From NCBI GenBank assembly GCA_009838515.1, contig VXRL01000002.1:147248-211247 (forward strand): 64,000 bases of DNA, given 5' to 3'. The stretch comes from Terriglobia bacterium. Its GTDB lineage: Bacteria; Acidobacteriota; Terriglobia; Bryobacterales; UBA6623. Below are positions 8,339 through 16,643 of the stretch, piece after piece (the stretch's first letter is position 1; the number at the start of each line of letters is the position of its first letter). Made by a program: the position numbers and the translations under genes. The notes beneath the pieces are model-generated. The model worked only from the letters and a program-made list of their open reading frames with translations, was not told the origin of the DNA and did no database searches.

Positions 8339-10204
8339 ATGCTTGGGTCCCATGGCCAGCGGGGCAACGCCGAGGTCGGCTGGGCTAAGGTAGGAGTCTG
8401 GACAGCGCGACACCTCGTGCTGCTAGATCCAACTGTGCATGTGTGCCGACGCCTGGCAGCTTGGTCTGGATCAGGCCTTACTTGCCTCGAACGTTGCTCT
8501 CTCGCCTTGGTTTTGGTGGTTGGGTTGTCACCTCAGATTTCCGGCGCCGCCAACTATGAGGACATAGCTTCTCAGGCGGGCCTTCGCGTTCCCGTTACCT
8601 TCGGAAATGCAACCGAAAGCAACTATATCTTGGAGACCACCGGAACAGGTGCCGCCATATTCGACTTTGACCGTGACGGCGACAGCGACATCTTCGTCGT
8701 GAACGGCACTACGTTTCCACTCGCTCAAGCAGGCAAGAGCCCGCCGTTGATGCTCTATGTAAACGACGGCCGAGGCCGCTTCACCGAGTCTGCGCTCGAA
8801 ATGGGGCTTGCAGCGAGGGGCTGGGGGCAGGGTGCGTGCGTGGGCGACTTTGACAACGATGGCTGGGACGATCTGGCCGTCACCTACTTCGGCTCGAACG
8901 TTCTCTACCGCAATCAGAAAGGCAGGTTCGTGGATTCAAGCGGCGGGCTTGGTCAGGCGGCTGATTCGCGTAGGTGGGGCGCTGGCTGTGCGTTCTTGGA
9001 CTACGACCAAGACGGCTTGTTGGATCTGTTCGTCAGCAACTACGTCGACTTCGATCCCGAGAATACACCCAAGCCCGGCTCATCCGGAGCTTGCGAGTGG
9101 AAGGGGATCCCGGTCATGTGCGGTCCGCGAGGGCTTCCCCGTGCGAGCAACCAGCTGTATCGGAATCTGGGAGACGCTCGATTCGAGGACGTTTCTGAGA
9201 CCGCAGGAATCCTTGAGGCAGGAGGGCGCTACGGGCTTGGCGTCGTTGCGGCAGACTTCGACATTGACGGCGACATCGACATCTATGTCGCTTGCGACAT
9301 GACGCCTAGCCTGCTGTATCGCAACAACGCCGACGGTACCTTCACCGACATCGCCTCCGAAGCCGGCGTGGCTTATAGCGCCGACGGCCAGCTCCAGGCC
9401 GGAATGGGGGTGGCCGTGGCCGACTACGACGGCAACGGCTTCCTCGACATTGCGAAGACGAACTTTTCGGGCGATTTGCCGTCGCTCTACAACAATGAAG
9501 ACGGCGTCTTCTTCGAGGATCTTGCATTTGAAGCGGGACTCGGGGCGCACCAGCTCCTTGGCTGGGGGGCGCTCTTCATTGACGCCGACGAGGACGGCTT
9601 GCCGGATTTGATGCTCGCCAACGGCCATGTATACCCGGAGGTGGACGCCGCTGACATCGGCGAGACCTACCGGCAGCCGACCCTCCTGTTCAGGAACCTC
9701 GGCACGGGGACGTTCCAAGATGTCTCGGACACGGCCGGTCCCGCCCTGCAGGTGCCCCGGCCGGCCCGCGGCTTGGCATCCGGTGACTTGGACGGAGATG
9801 GCCACCCGGAAGTTGTCATCGTCAACGTGAACCAACCGCCAGCGCTGTTGAAGAACGTTCCTGACGGCACCAACGCACTCGTGCTCAAGTTGGTTGGCGT
9901 TGAGTCGAATCGCAGCGCAATCGGCGCCCGCGTGGAGGTTTCAGTGGGGGGGCGCCGACTGACTCAGGCTGTCGTGGGCGGTGGCAGCTACTATTCGCAG
10001 AGCGACTTGGCCCTGCACTTCGGACTCGGCCAGGCCAACCGGGTCGAGGCCGTTCGCGTGACGTGGCCCCGCGGCCTGAGACAGGAGTGGACTCACTTGG
10101 ACGCCAACAAGCGCTACGTCCTCACCGAGGGGTCTGCGGAACCGGAGTCGACGCCCCTGATCCGTCACCAAGAGGAGGGCTCGCGGCCGGCCCTGGCACG
10201 GTAG
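8339..10204 (+). CDS. CRTAC1-like FG-GAP/ASPIC-UnbV protein
   Basis: A secreted beta-propeller protein of about 620 residues. At least seven calcium-binding FG-GAP/VCBS-type repeats are visible, each with a D-x-D-x-D-G core (for example DFDRDGDSDIFVV, DFDNDGWDDLAV, DYDQDGLLDLFV, DFDIDGDIDIYV, DADEDGLPDLML, DLDGDGHPEVVI). The C-terminal ASPIC/UnbV domain is recognised by NRSAIGARVEVSVGG and HFGLGQANRVEAVRVTWP. A hydrophobic stretch (CSLALVLVVGLSPQISGA) precedes the first repeat and is the likely signal peptide. The start is unsure: GTG codons at 8434 or 8440 would place the signal peptide nearer the N-terminus. Such proteins are frequent in Acidobacteria; their ligands are mostly unknown. Confidence 0.85.
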   Translation: MLGSHGQRGNAEVGWAKVGVWTARHLVLLDPTVHVCRRLAAWSGSGLTCLERCSLALVLVVGLSPQISGAANYEDIASQAGLRVPVTFGNATESNYILETTGTGAAIFDFDRDGDSDIFVVNGTTFPLAQAGKSPPLMLYVNDGRGRFTESALEMGLAARGWGQGACVGDFDNDGWDDLAVTYFGSNVLYRNQKGRFVDSSGGLGQAADSRRWGAGCAFLDYDQDGLLDLFVSNYVDFDPENTPKPGSSGACEWKGIPVMCGPRGLPRASNQLYRNLGDARFEDVSETAGILEAGGRYGLGVVAADFDIDGDIDIYVACDMTPSLLYRNNADGTFTDIASEAGVAYSADGQLQAGMGVAVADYDGNGFLDIAKTNFSGDLPSLYNNEDGVFFEDLAFEAGLGAHQLLGWGALFIDADEDGLPDLMLANGHVYPEVDAADIGETYRQPTLLFRNLGTGTFQDVSDTAGPALQVPRPARGLASGDLDGDGHPEVVIVNVNQPPALLKNVPDGTNALVLKLVGVESNRSAIGARVEVSVGGRRLTQAVVGGGSYYSQSDLALHFGLGQANRVEAVRVTWPRGLRQEWTHLDANKRYVLTEGSAEPESTPLIRHQEEGSRPALAR

Positions 10205-10310
10205 GTCGATTCGCGGCTGCACGGAACGGCATCGGACGATCCTGCCGCGAAGGCTTGGCGGGACGCGGCATCAGTTCGAAGTCGCGGTCAAGAGAGAGCC
10301 CTAGCCAGAC

Positions 10311-11600
10311 TCACCGCTGGCGCCGGATGCGGGGGCGGAGTTGACTCTGCCAGTTCTTGTACTCGGCAAGCAGTGTTTGGACGATCATCGATCGGTTCGA
10401 GGCTAGGTTGCGTGTCTCGCCGATGTCGGCCTCTAGGTCGTACAGCTCGATTCCGCCCTTGTCGGCCAGTAGCTTCCAGCGCCCCTTGCGGATCGCCCAG
10501 CCGGTATCGGAATCCTTGTCGATCCAATTCCAGTACAGAGCCTCGTGGAGGGGGCGATCCAGCCGTCCCGCCAAGGCAGGCAACATGTCGCGGCTGTCAA
10601 GTTGGAGTTCGTCGGGAGGCTCAATGCCGGCCGCGGCAAGGACGGTGGAAAACACGTCGATGGAGATCACGGGTTCGTCAGAGACGGTTCCCGCTGGAAT
10701 CCGTTCTGGCCAGCGCGCTAGGAACGGCACGCGAAGGCCGCCTTCGTACACGCTGTGTTTGAAGTTCCGCAGTGCACCGTTGTTCGCCGTGGTGCCTCGA
10801 GCGCCGCCGTTGTCGGACAGGAAGATGACCAGGGTGTTGTGGGACAGATCGAGGCGGTCCAACGTGTCGAGAATCGCTCCCACTCCCTCGTCCATGATCG
10901 CGAGCATGGCCAAGTAGATGCTGCGCTGCGGATCTGGGCTTGCATAGCGCCGAACGTAGTCCTGTGGTGCCTGGAGTGGGTTGTGGACGGCGTTGTAAGG
11001 CACGTAGGCGAAGAGCGGCCTGTCCCGGTTTTCCTCGATGAAGGCGATAGCTTCCTTGGTGATATTTCGCGTCAGGTAGCCAGAGTCGTCTATCGGCGAC
11101 CGGTTGCGGTAGATCGAGCGGACGTCGTCCGAGATGGCCAGGTCGAAATAGTCGTGCCCGCCATGGCCCAGAAACCCGTAGAACGTGTCAAAGCCCCTCT
11201 CCAGCGGGCGGAAGGGCGGCGCATAGCCCAAATGCCACTTGCCGAAGGCCCCCGTGGCGTAACCGTGGTCGCCGAGGACTTCTGCGAGTGTGGTCTCGGA
11301 CCTCGGCAGACCCGCCCGCGAATCAGCGGCGGTGTAGAAGCCGAACCTTTGGTGGTACCGGCCCGTGAGCAGGCCGGCCCGGGTCGGCGCGCAGACAGGA
11401 CAACTCGCATACCCGCTGGTCATGCGTGCGCCCTCCCGGGCGATCCTGTCGAGATTCGGCGTCTGGATCTCGTCCGGGTGCGGGTAGCAGCTGATGTCGG
11501 CGTAGCCTTGGTCGTCAGAGACGATCAAGACCACGTTCGGAACTGCGCCGGCAGCCGCGGCGACCATGAGCGAGACCAGGGATATGAACAGGGGTTTCAT
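10311..11600 (-). CDS. Sulfatase, secreted, Cys-type
   Basis: A 429-residue arylsulfatase-type enzyme that hydrolyses sulfate esters. It has a signal peptide (PLFISLVSLMVAAAAGA), metal-binding VSDDQGYAD near residue 28, and the formylglycine signature C-x-P-T-R (Cys70, CPVCAPTRAGLLTGRY). GKWHLG near residue 122 and the LSDNGG metal site near residue 263 complete the active-site set. The modified Cys needs a formylglycine-generating enzyme, which is not in the window. The start codon overlaps the stop of the GNAT gene (ATGA), so the two are coupled. The natural substrate cannot be read from the sequence. Confidence 0.92.
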   Translation of the reverse strand: MKPLFISLVSLMVAAAAGAVPNVVLIVSDDQGYADISCYPHPDEIQTPNLDRIAREGARMTSGYASCPVCAPTRAGLLTGRYHQRFGFYTAADSRAGLPRSETTLAEVLGDHGYATGAFGKWHLGYAPPFRPLERGFDTFYGFLGHGGHDYFDLAISDDVRSIYRNRSPIDDSGYLTRNITKEAIAFIEENRDRPLFAYVPYNAVHNPLQAPQDYVRRYASPDPQRSIYLAMLAIMDEGVGAILDTLDRLDLSHNTLVIFLSDNGGARGTTANNGALRNFKHSVYEGGLRVPFLARWPERIPAGTVSDEPVISIDVFSTVLAAAGIEPPDELQLDSRDMLPALAGRLDRPLHEALYWNWIDKDSDTGWAIRKGRWKLLADKGGIELYDLEADIGETRNLASNRSMIVQTLLAEYKNWQSQLRPRIRRQR

Positions 11601-12115
11601 CCTCGATTCCTTTCGAAGCTCAGAAGCATGATGACCGACTCCGTGCCCACCCGGTTGACAATCGGACTCGCCGATGTTCTACGGAACCCCAGCCGCTCAT
11701 AGAGACGAACTGCGGGATTATCGATTCTGACGCTCAGGCTCACTCCAGAGTAGTGGACCTGACAAAGGCTCAGCAGAGCCTGCAGGGTCTTCGTGCCCAC
11801 TCCCAGCCCACGGGCCGGGGCAATCGTCCCGACTGCCAGCTCCGGAATGTTCTCGCCCACATAGTCCGCGCCTGCATCCTCGGGGGAGAAGAGCCGCACC
11901 CACGCGCAGCTCACCGGGTACCCGACGCTGTCGGACTCCGCCACGACGCCGAGATCGCCTTGCCGGCCCCAGTTCTGCCAGTATCTTCTCAACTCATGGT
12001 CACGCAGGGCCTTTTGAATTGGCTCTCCAGATTCCTGCATGCGAGCCGCTAGGGTCAGAAAGCTAAAGATCAAGGTCGATTCGCTCGGCAACACAGTCCG
12101 AATCTGTACGTCCAT
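11597..12115 (-). CDS. GNAT family N-acetyltransferase
   Basis: A 172-residue protein from the ATG at 12115; longer in-frame readings upstream are low-complexity. The acetyl-CoA-binding motif A is IAPARGLGVGTKTLQALLSL and the motif B end is IDNPAVRLYERLGFRRTS, typical of GNAT enzymes acting on amines or proteins. It ends inside the start codon of the sulfatase, an unusual partner for an acetyltransferase. Either the pairing is incidental or the enzyme processes an amino sugar released by sulfatase action. Substrate unknown. Confidence 0.85.
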   Translation of the reverse strand: MDVQIRTVLPSESTLIFSFLTLAARMQESGEPIQKALRDHELRRYWQNWGRQGDLGVVAESDSVGYPVSCAWVRLFSPEDAGADYVGENIPELAVGTIAPARGLGVGTKTLQALLSLCQVHYSGVSLSVRIDNPAVRLYERLGFRRTSASPIVNRVGTESVIMLLSFERNRG

Positions 12116-12333
12116 GACTTGGGCGGAGTGTATCACGGCAAAGGGAAGTGACTGCGTGAGCGGCAGAAGTGGCGGACCGCCCCCCTGAACTCGCGAACCG
12201 AACCCTCGAACTGGGGCTCTGCTAACGCCAGAATCCTGACATTCCCCCGACTGGCGGGAAGTCAGCCAGCACTGCGCGGCAGCAGCGGCTGCCAAGAAAC
12301 GCCGGATGCCAGACCCGCGACCGGATTTGACCG

Positions 12334-13113
12334 CTACTTTTCGGATTGGGCGCGCCGGAGATCGTCCGAGAGCACCACGGCCTCAGCGACTTGTTTCATC
12401 GGCATACGCCGACGCCTGCTCTCCTGCTGCAACTTTAGGTACGACTGCTCCTCTGTAAAGCCAAGGTCCCGTTGCAGAATCCCCTTGGCCCTCTCGATCA
12501 GCTTTCGCGTCGCCAGCTGGCCGGTGAGCTTTGCGACTTCGGAATCTAGCCGCGCCCGTTCGATCTCGGCGCCGACCAGATGGCCGATTGTCGATACCAG
12601 CTTCGTCTCTTGCTGGGAGTGCTCGTGGCACTGGCGGTGCTGCAAATTCAGGACGCCGATCAGGCGTCCTCCGGCGAGGATCGGGACCGACAGAAAGGCC
12701 TCGAATCCGTCTTCGGGAAGCTGGCTGAACGTGCGGAAACGCTTGTCGCGCATCGCTCCGCCCGATATCGCGACCCCTTCCCGATTCTGCGCCACCCAGC
12801 CGGTGATGCCGTCGCCCAGCGGAATGCGGAGATTGCCGACCGCCTCCGGATGCGGGTTCTTGGACGCGCGCAGGACAAGCTGGTCGTCTTCGAGCACGTA
12901 GATGAAGCAAGAGTCCGCGCCGACCACGTCGTTGAGGAATTCAACGATCTGTCCCAGCACCTCGTTCAGGGGGTCGGCAACGGCCAAGCGCCCGCTGATT
13001 CGGTGCAGGAACTCGAGATGCGCGTCCCCGTCGAGGCCGCGCTCCTCATAGACCGGCTCTACCGTCGATCTCCGATTCATCGGGTCGACCTCCTCGATCG
13101 TTTCAACTCTCAC
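12334..13113 (-). CDS. GAF-ANTAR regulator
   Basis: A 259-residue regulator. Residues 30-170 form a GAF domain (VVGADSCFIYVLEDDQLVLRA, LGDGITGWVAQNREGVAI, FLSVPILAGGRLIGVLNLQH). The C-terminal 60 residues are an ANTAR RNA-binding domain (LIERAKGILQRDLGFTEEQSYLKLQ). ANTAR proteins bind paired hairpins in nascent RNA and prevent termination; NasR and NasT control nitrate assimilation this way. It lies directly downstream of and on the same strand as nirBD, so it is probably the regulator of this locus. The start is GTG at 13113, or ATG at 13080. The GAF ligand is unknown; a typical nitrate-sensing NIT domain is absent. Confidence 0.88.
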   Translation of the reverse strand: MRVETIEEVDPMNRRSTVEPVYEERGLDGDAHLEFLHRISGRLAVADPLNEVLGQIVEFLNDVVGADSCFIYVLEDDQLVLRASKNPHPEAVGNLRIPLGDGITGWVAQNREGVAISGGAMRDKRFRTFSQLPEDGFEAFLSVPILAGGRLIGVLNLQHRQCHEHSQQETKLVSTIGHLVGAEIERARLDSEVAKLTGQLATRKLIERAKGILQRDLGFTEEQSYLKLQQESRRRRMPMKQVAEAVVLSDDLRRAQSEK

Positions 13114-13160
13114 TCCAAGTCCATCCTTCCCAATGTGGCATCAACTTCTCCTCATGAAGA

Positions 13161-16100
13161 TCAGGTGCAGGCCGCGCAAGCCTGTGCAGCTGCAGCGTCG
13201 CCTGCTTGGATCACGTGCAGCGGCGTTGCGAGCAGCGCGTCGAGCTGCAGTTTCGGCGGAAGCAGCAAGTACACTCCGTCACCCGCGACCCGCACGGGAA
13301 AAACCTTCAGCGTGTAGGGTTCGCCCGAGAGGCACTCGCCCGTGTCGAGCGAAAAGGGCTTCTTGTGCAGAGGGCAGGTTACCTTGGGCGAGAGCCCAGC
13401 GCTGCCCGCGATTCCCCTGGCCAGCACGAAGGCGTTCTTGTGCGGGCACATGTTCTGACAGGCCCGCCACTGGCCCCTGTCGGTCAGGTTGAAGACTGCG
13501 ATCTGGGTCTCGCCGACCTTCACCGCCGCGCCTCCGTTCCGCGGGAAGTCGGCAACCCTGCCAACTCGGACCCATTCGAGCTTGCGCCCGCGCTGTGTGC
13601 CCCCGGTCGCTTTCGACTCGCCCAGGGTCTGGCCCCCGGGAAGCTTGATCTGCTCGAGCCTCACTCCATCCTTCGGCCAATCGGCCGGGCGGGACTGCCC
13701 GCGCTCGGGAACAATCTCGATTCCGGAGTCAACCTCGTCGGTGTTGACAAACTGCCGGAACAGCTTCCTCCGCACGGGATCGTTCACCACTTCCTTCCAC
13801 TCGCAGCGGTAGCTGTCCACGAGAAACTGCATGCGCCGCTCCAGTTCATCGCAGATGCCGAGCTTGTCGCGGACGACCACGTCCCTAATGCGCTCGATGC
13901 CGCCCTCGAGCTGCTCGATCCAGACCGACGTGCGGGTCAGCTTGTCAGCCGTCATGATGTAGTACATGAAAAAGCGGTCGATGTAACGGATCGCTGTCTC
14001 CTCGTCTAGGGAGGAAGCGAGCAAGTCGCCGTGCCGCGGCTTTGCCCCGCCGTTCCCGCAGACGAAGAGGTTGTATCCGGTCTCGGTCGCGACCAAGCCG
14101 ATGTCCTTCGATTGCGCCTCGGCGCACTCGCGAACGCAGCCGGACACCGCGCCCTTGACCTTGTGCGGCGCGCGGATTCCCCGGTAGCGCTTCTCGATGC
14201 GGACGGCGAACCCGACCGAGTCCTGGACCCCGTAGCGGCACCAAGTGGTGCCGACGCAGCTCTTGATCGTGCGCAGGGCCTTGCCGTAGGCGTGCCCGCT
14301 CTCAAAGCCCGCATCGATCAGCTCCTCCCAGATGGAAGGCAGCTGATGCACCTGCGCCCCGAACAGGTCGACCCGCTGGCCTCCTGTGATCTTGGTGTAC
14401 AGGCCGTATTTCCTAGCCACCGTGCCCAGGGAGATCAACTTTGCGGGAGTTATTTCGCCTCCGGGCACGCGCGGCACGATGCTGTAAAGGCCACCGCGCT
14501 GCATGTTCGCCAGAAACCGGTCGTTGGTGTCCTGAAGTGTGTGGTGGGAGGGATCGGTGATGCTCTCGTTCCAAAGCGACGCTAGGATCGAGGTCACGGC
14601 CGGCTTGCAGATCTCGCAGCCATACCCCTGCCCGTGATCGCGGATGAGCTCTTCGAAGCTGCGGATTCCCTTGACCTTGACGATTTCGAACAGGTCCTGC
14701 CGGGTGTAGTCGAAGTGCTCGCAGAGGCTCTTGTGCACCGCCTTGCCTGCGGCCTCGAGCTCGGCATTCAGCAGGCCCGTCACCATCGGGAGGCAGCCGC
14801 CGCAGCCCGTCCCGGCCGTCGTGCTCTCCTTGACGGCGCTGATCGTCGACAGATCGTGCTCGCGGATCGCTGAGCAGATCGCTCCCTTGGTGACGTTGTT
14901 GCAGAACCACCCCTGCGCGCCGGCCCCGATGCCACCCCATATCGCGGGCCCGCCCACGCCGCCTAAGCCTGCGAGGCGCGCGGGCTCGAAAGGCAGCTCC
15001 TGATCGGATTCGGCCAGAGCGGACAGCTCGGAGTAACCGGAGGCATCGCCAACCAACACGCCTCCGATCAGCCTCTTCCCGTCCGTGCTGAAAAGCAGTT
15101 TCTTGTAGATCCCGGCGAACGGGTCGTCCACCACGAGCGGAACAGCGGATTCGGCCGGGGCCTCGTAGTCGCCGAAGCTCGCAACGTCGACGCCCATCAG
15201 CTTCAGCTTCGTCGAGAGGTTCCCGCCCTCGAAGTGCACGTCCCTGCCCGCAAGCTGGCCCGCCGCGACGTCGGCCATCTCCCAGCCCGGTGCGATCAGA
15301 CCGTAGATCGTGCCGCGGTGCAGGGCGGCCTCTCCGATCGCATAGATGTCCGGATCGGTGGTTCGCAGCTGGTCGTCGACGGCGACGCCGCCACGTGGCC
15401 CGACGTCCAGTCCGCACTCCCGGGCCAGTTCGTCACGCGGTCGGATCCCAGCGGAAACAATGATCATGTCCACGCCAAGGTCTGCGCCATCCGAAAACTC
15501 CATGCCGGTGACACGGCCATTGCCCAGCACGGCCTGCGTGGCCTTTTGCAAGTGCACGCGGACTCCCAAGGCCTCGATCTGGCGCACCAGCAGGTTCGAT
15601 CCCGCCTCGTCCATCTGACGAGGCATCAGGCGCGGGGCGAATTCGACGACATGGGTTTCGAGCCCGAGGTCGTAGGCGGCCTTGGCCGCTTCCAGTCCGA
15701 GGAGTCCGCCGCCGATCACCGCGCAACTCCGAGCTTGCTTTGAGTAGTCGATGATGGTATCGAGATCCTCGATCGTGCGGTAGACAAAGACTCCGCGCTT
15801 GTCAATGCCCTCGATGGGCGGAACGAACGGTCGCGAACCGGTCGCTAGGACAACGCAATCGTAGGGGATATCCAGACCGGCTTCCGACACGACCTTCCGC
15901 TGCGAGCGGTCGATCCGCCGGGCGCGGTCTCCCACATGGAGCTGGATTCCGTTCTCGCGATACCACTCGATGCGCGCTAAGGCCAGCTTGGCGGGATCCC
16001 GATGGTCGAAGTAGGACGTGAGATGGACTCGGTCGTAAGCGGGCCGGGGCTCCTCGCAGAACGAGACGATGCGATAGTTGCGGCCGCCATCGAACTCGAC

Positions 16101-16172
16101 CAGCTTCTCGCAGAAGCGGTGCCCGACGGGACCGTTTCCGATCACCACTGCTGTCTTCCTGCTCCCCGCCAT
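13161..16172 (-). CDS. nirB: Nitrite reductase, fused NirB-NirD
   Basis: Assimilatory siroheme nitrite reductase, 1003 residues, reducing nitrite to ammonium in the cytoplasm with NAD(P)H. Domain order: FAD/NAD pyridine nucleotide-disulfide reductase (VVIGNGPVGHRF, CAVIGGGLLGLEAA), BFD-like 2Fe-2S region (WFCNN ... GTGCGGCLP), and the sulfite/nitrite reductase core. The siroheme-4Fe4S ligands are Cys639, Cys645, Cys679 and Cys683 (C-x5-C and C-x3-C). The C-terminal Rieske NirD domain has intact CPH and CPLH ligands near residues 908-933. NirB and NirD are usually separate genes, so this is a fusion. A strong ribosome-binding site (GGAGGAGGG) precedes the ATG. It is divergent from the nitrate reductase operon. 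Confidence 0.94.
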   Translation of the reverse strand: MAGSRKTAVVIGNGPVGHRFCEKLVEFDGGRNYRIVSFCEEPRPAYDRVHLTSYFDHRDPAKLALARIEWYRENGIQLHVGDRARRIDRSQRKVVSEAGLDIPYDCVVLATGSRPFVPPIEGIDKRGVFVYRTIEDLDTIIDYSKQARSCAVIGGGLLGLEAAKAAYDLGLETHVVEFAPRLMPRQMDEAGSNLLVRQIEALGVRVHLQKATQAVLGNGRVTGMEFSDGADLGVDMIIVSAGIRPRDELARECGLDVGPRGGVAVDDQLRTTDPDIYAIGEAALHRGTIYGLIAPGWEMADVAAGQLAGRDVHFEGGNLSTKLKLMGVDVASFGDYEAPAESAVPLVVDDPFAGIYKKLLFSTDGKRLIGGVLVGDASGYSELSALAESDQELPFEPARLAGLGGVGGPAIWGGIGAGAQGWFCNNVTKGAICSAIREHDLSTISAVKESTTAGTGCGGCLPMVTGLLNAELEAAGKAVHKSLCEHFDYTRQDLFEIVKVKGIRSFEELIRDHGQGYGCEICKPAVTSILASLWNESITDPSHHTLQDTNDRFLANMQRGGLYSIVPRVPGGEITPAKLISLGTVARKYGLYTKITGGQRVDLFGAQVHQLPSIWEELIDAGFESGHAYGKALRTIKSCVGTTWCRYGVQDSVGFAVRIEKRYRGIRAPHKVKGAVSGCVRECAEAQSKDIGLVATETGYNLFVCGNGGAKPRHGDLLASSLDEETAIRYIDRFFMYYIMTADKLTRTSVWIEQLEGGIERIRDVVVRDKLGICDELERRMQFLVDSYRCEWKEVVNDPVRRKLFRQFVNTDEVDSGIEIVPERGQSRPADWPKDGVRLEQIKLPGGQTLGESKATGGTQRGRKLEWVRVGRVADFPRNGGAAVKVGETQIAVFNLTDRGQWRACQNMCPHKNAFVLARGIAGSAGLSPKVTCPLHKKPFSLDTGECLSGEPYTLKVFPVRVAGDGVYLLLPPKLQLDALLATPLHVIQAGDAAAAQACAACT

Positions 16173-16240
16173 GGGAAGTCCCTCCTCCGGATGCGATGCC
16201 CCCTGCCGCGGTATGGCTACTAGGCTGGACCGCGATCGCG

Positions 16241-16256
16241 CCGCCGCTAGTGGCGG
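16241..16256 (-). promoter_or_regulatory. nirBD leader hairpin, six-base loop
   Basis: On the minus strand CCGCC and GGCGG form a 5-bp stem with loop ACTAGC, about 70 bases before the nirBD start. A hexaloop suggests an ANTAR-type target; the loop has A at position 1 but A rather than G at position 4. Confidence 0.35.
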
Positions 16257-16275
16257 AGCTCTGAAAGGGCGTGGA

Positions 16276-16297
16276 ATCCGCTCGGCGGGGAGCGAAT
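16276..16297 (-). promoter_or_regulatory. nirBD leader hairpin, six-base loop
   Basis: On the minus strand ATTCGCTC pairs with GAGCGGAT (8 bp, one G-T) around the loop CCCGCC. It lies 19 bases upstream of the other nirBD leader hairpin. The loop has G at position 4 but not A at position 1, so it fits the ANTAR consensus only in part. Confidence 0.35.
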
Positions 16298-16445
16298 CTC
16301 AAACTACAAGTCCAGTGTAGGAACTCGCCGGCGTTCCACTCGCCAGTTATCCGGACGATAAGAAATTTTTGCTTCACATCTCGCTGCGGGCGTGCTAGCT
16401 TCGGAACAGAAAGGCGGGTGGCGTGCCAACGTCCCTGCCTCACCG

Positions 16446-16471
16446 CCTCGGGACCCAGGCTGTCCGCGAGG
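16446..16471 (+). promoter_or_regulatory. Leader hairpin with shared CAGGCT loop motif
   Basis: CCTCG-GGAC and GTCC-g-CGAGG form a 9-bp stem with one bulge around the loop CCAGGCT. The core GGACCCAGGCTGTCCG matches, with one extra base, GGACCAGGCTGTCCG in the narK leader at 20418-20432. Both are leaders of nitrate genes. Confidence 0.5.
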
Positions 16472-16484
16472 TCCGATCCGCGTA

Positions 16485-16503
16485 GATTCGAAGCCGCCGA
16501 ATC
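16485..16503 (+). promoter_or_regulatory. Second leader hairpin, nitrate reductase operon
   Basis: GATTCG and CGAATC form a perfect 6-bp stem around the loop AAGCCGC, 13 bases after the CAGGCT hairpin. The pair resembles the tandem-hairpin layout of antiterminator targets, but both loops have seven bases, not six. Confidence 0.35.
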
Positions 16504-16643
16504 GCACGGCGCGAGCCAGCGCCGAGCGCGGAGCTTCCCTGTTCCACTCACCTAACCCCGTTCGGGCCGGCGTCTCGCAAGAGTCGGTCTCGACGGGTCC
16601 GGTGCATCCGCACCACGCCTTGAAAGGAATTGCACAGAACTCA

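Larger units (their letters stand above)
16173..16643. promoter_or_regulatory. Divergent control region of the nitrate locus
   Basis: A 471-base region between the divergent nirBD and nitrate-reductase operons. A possible plus-strand promoter is TTGCTT at 16369-16374 with TGCTAG at 16393-16398 (18-base spacing), which would give a leader of about 240 bases rich in hairpins. The minus-strand leader carries two hexaloop hairpins. No gene is visible inside; an open frame through it from 16392 is an in-frame extension without domain content. Confidence 0.5.

Noticed and set aside
16392..16643. 84-codon extension of the Fe-S/anchor fusion
   Set aside because: The translation is Arg/Pro-rich without domain content and the region folds into leader hairpins; the ATG at 16644 fits the DmsB start.
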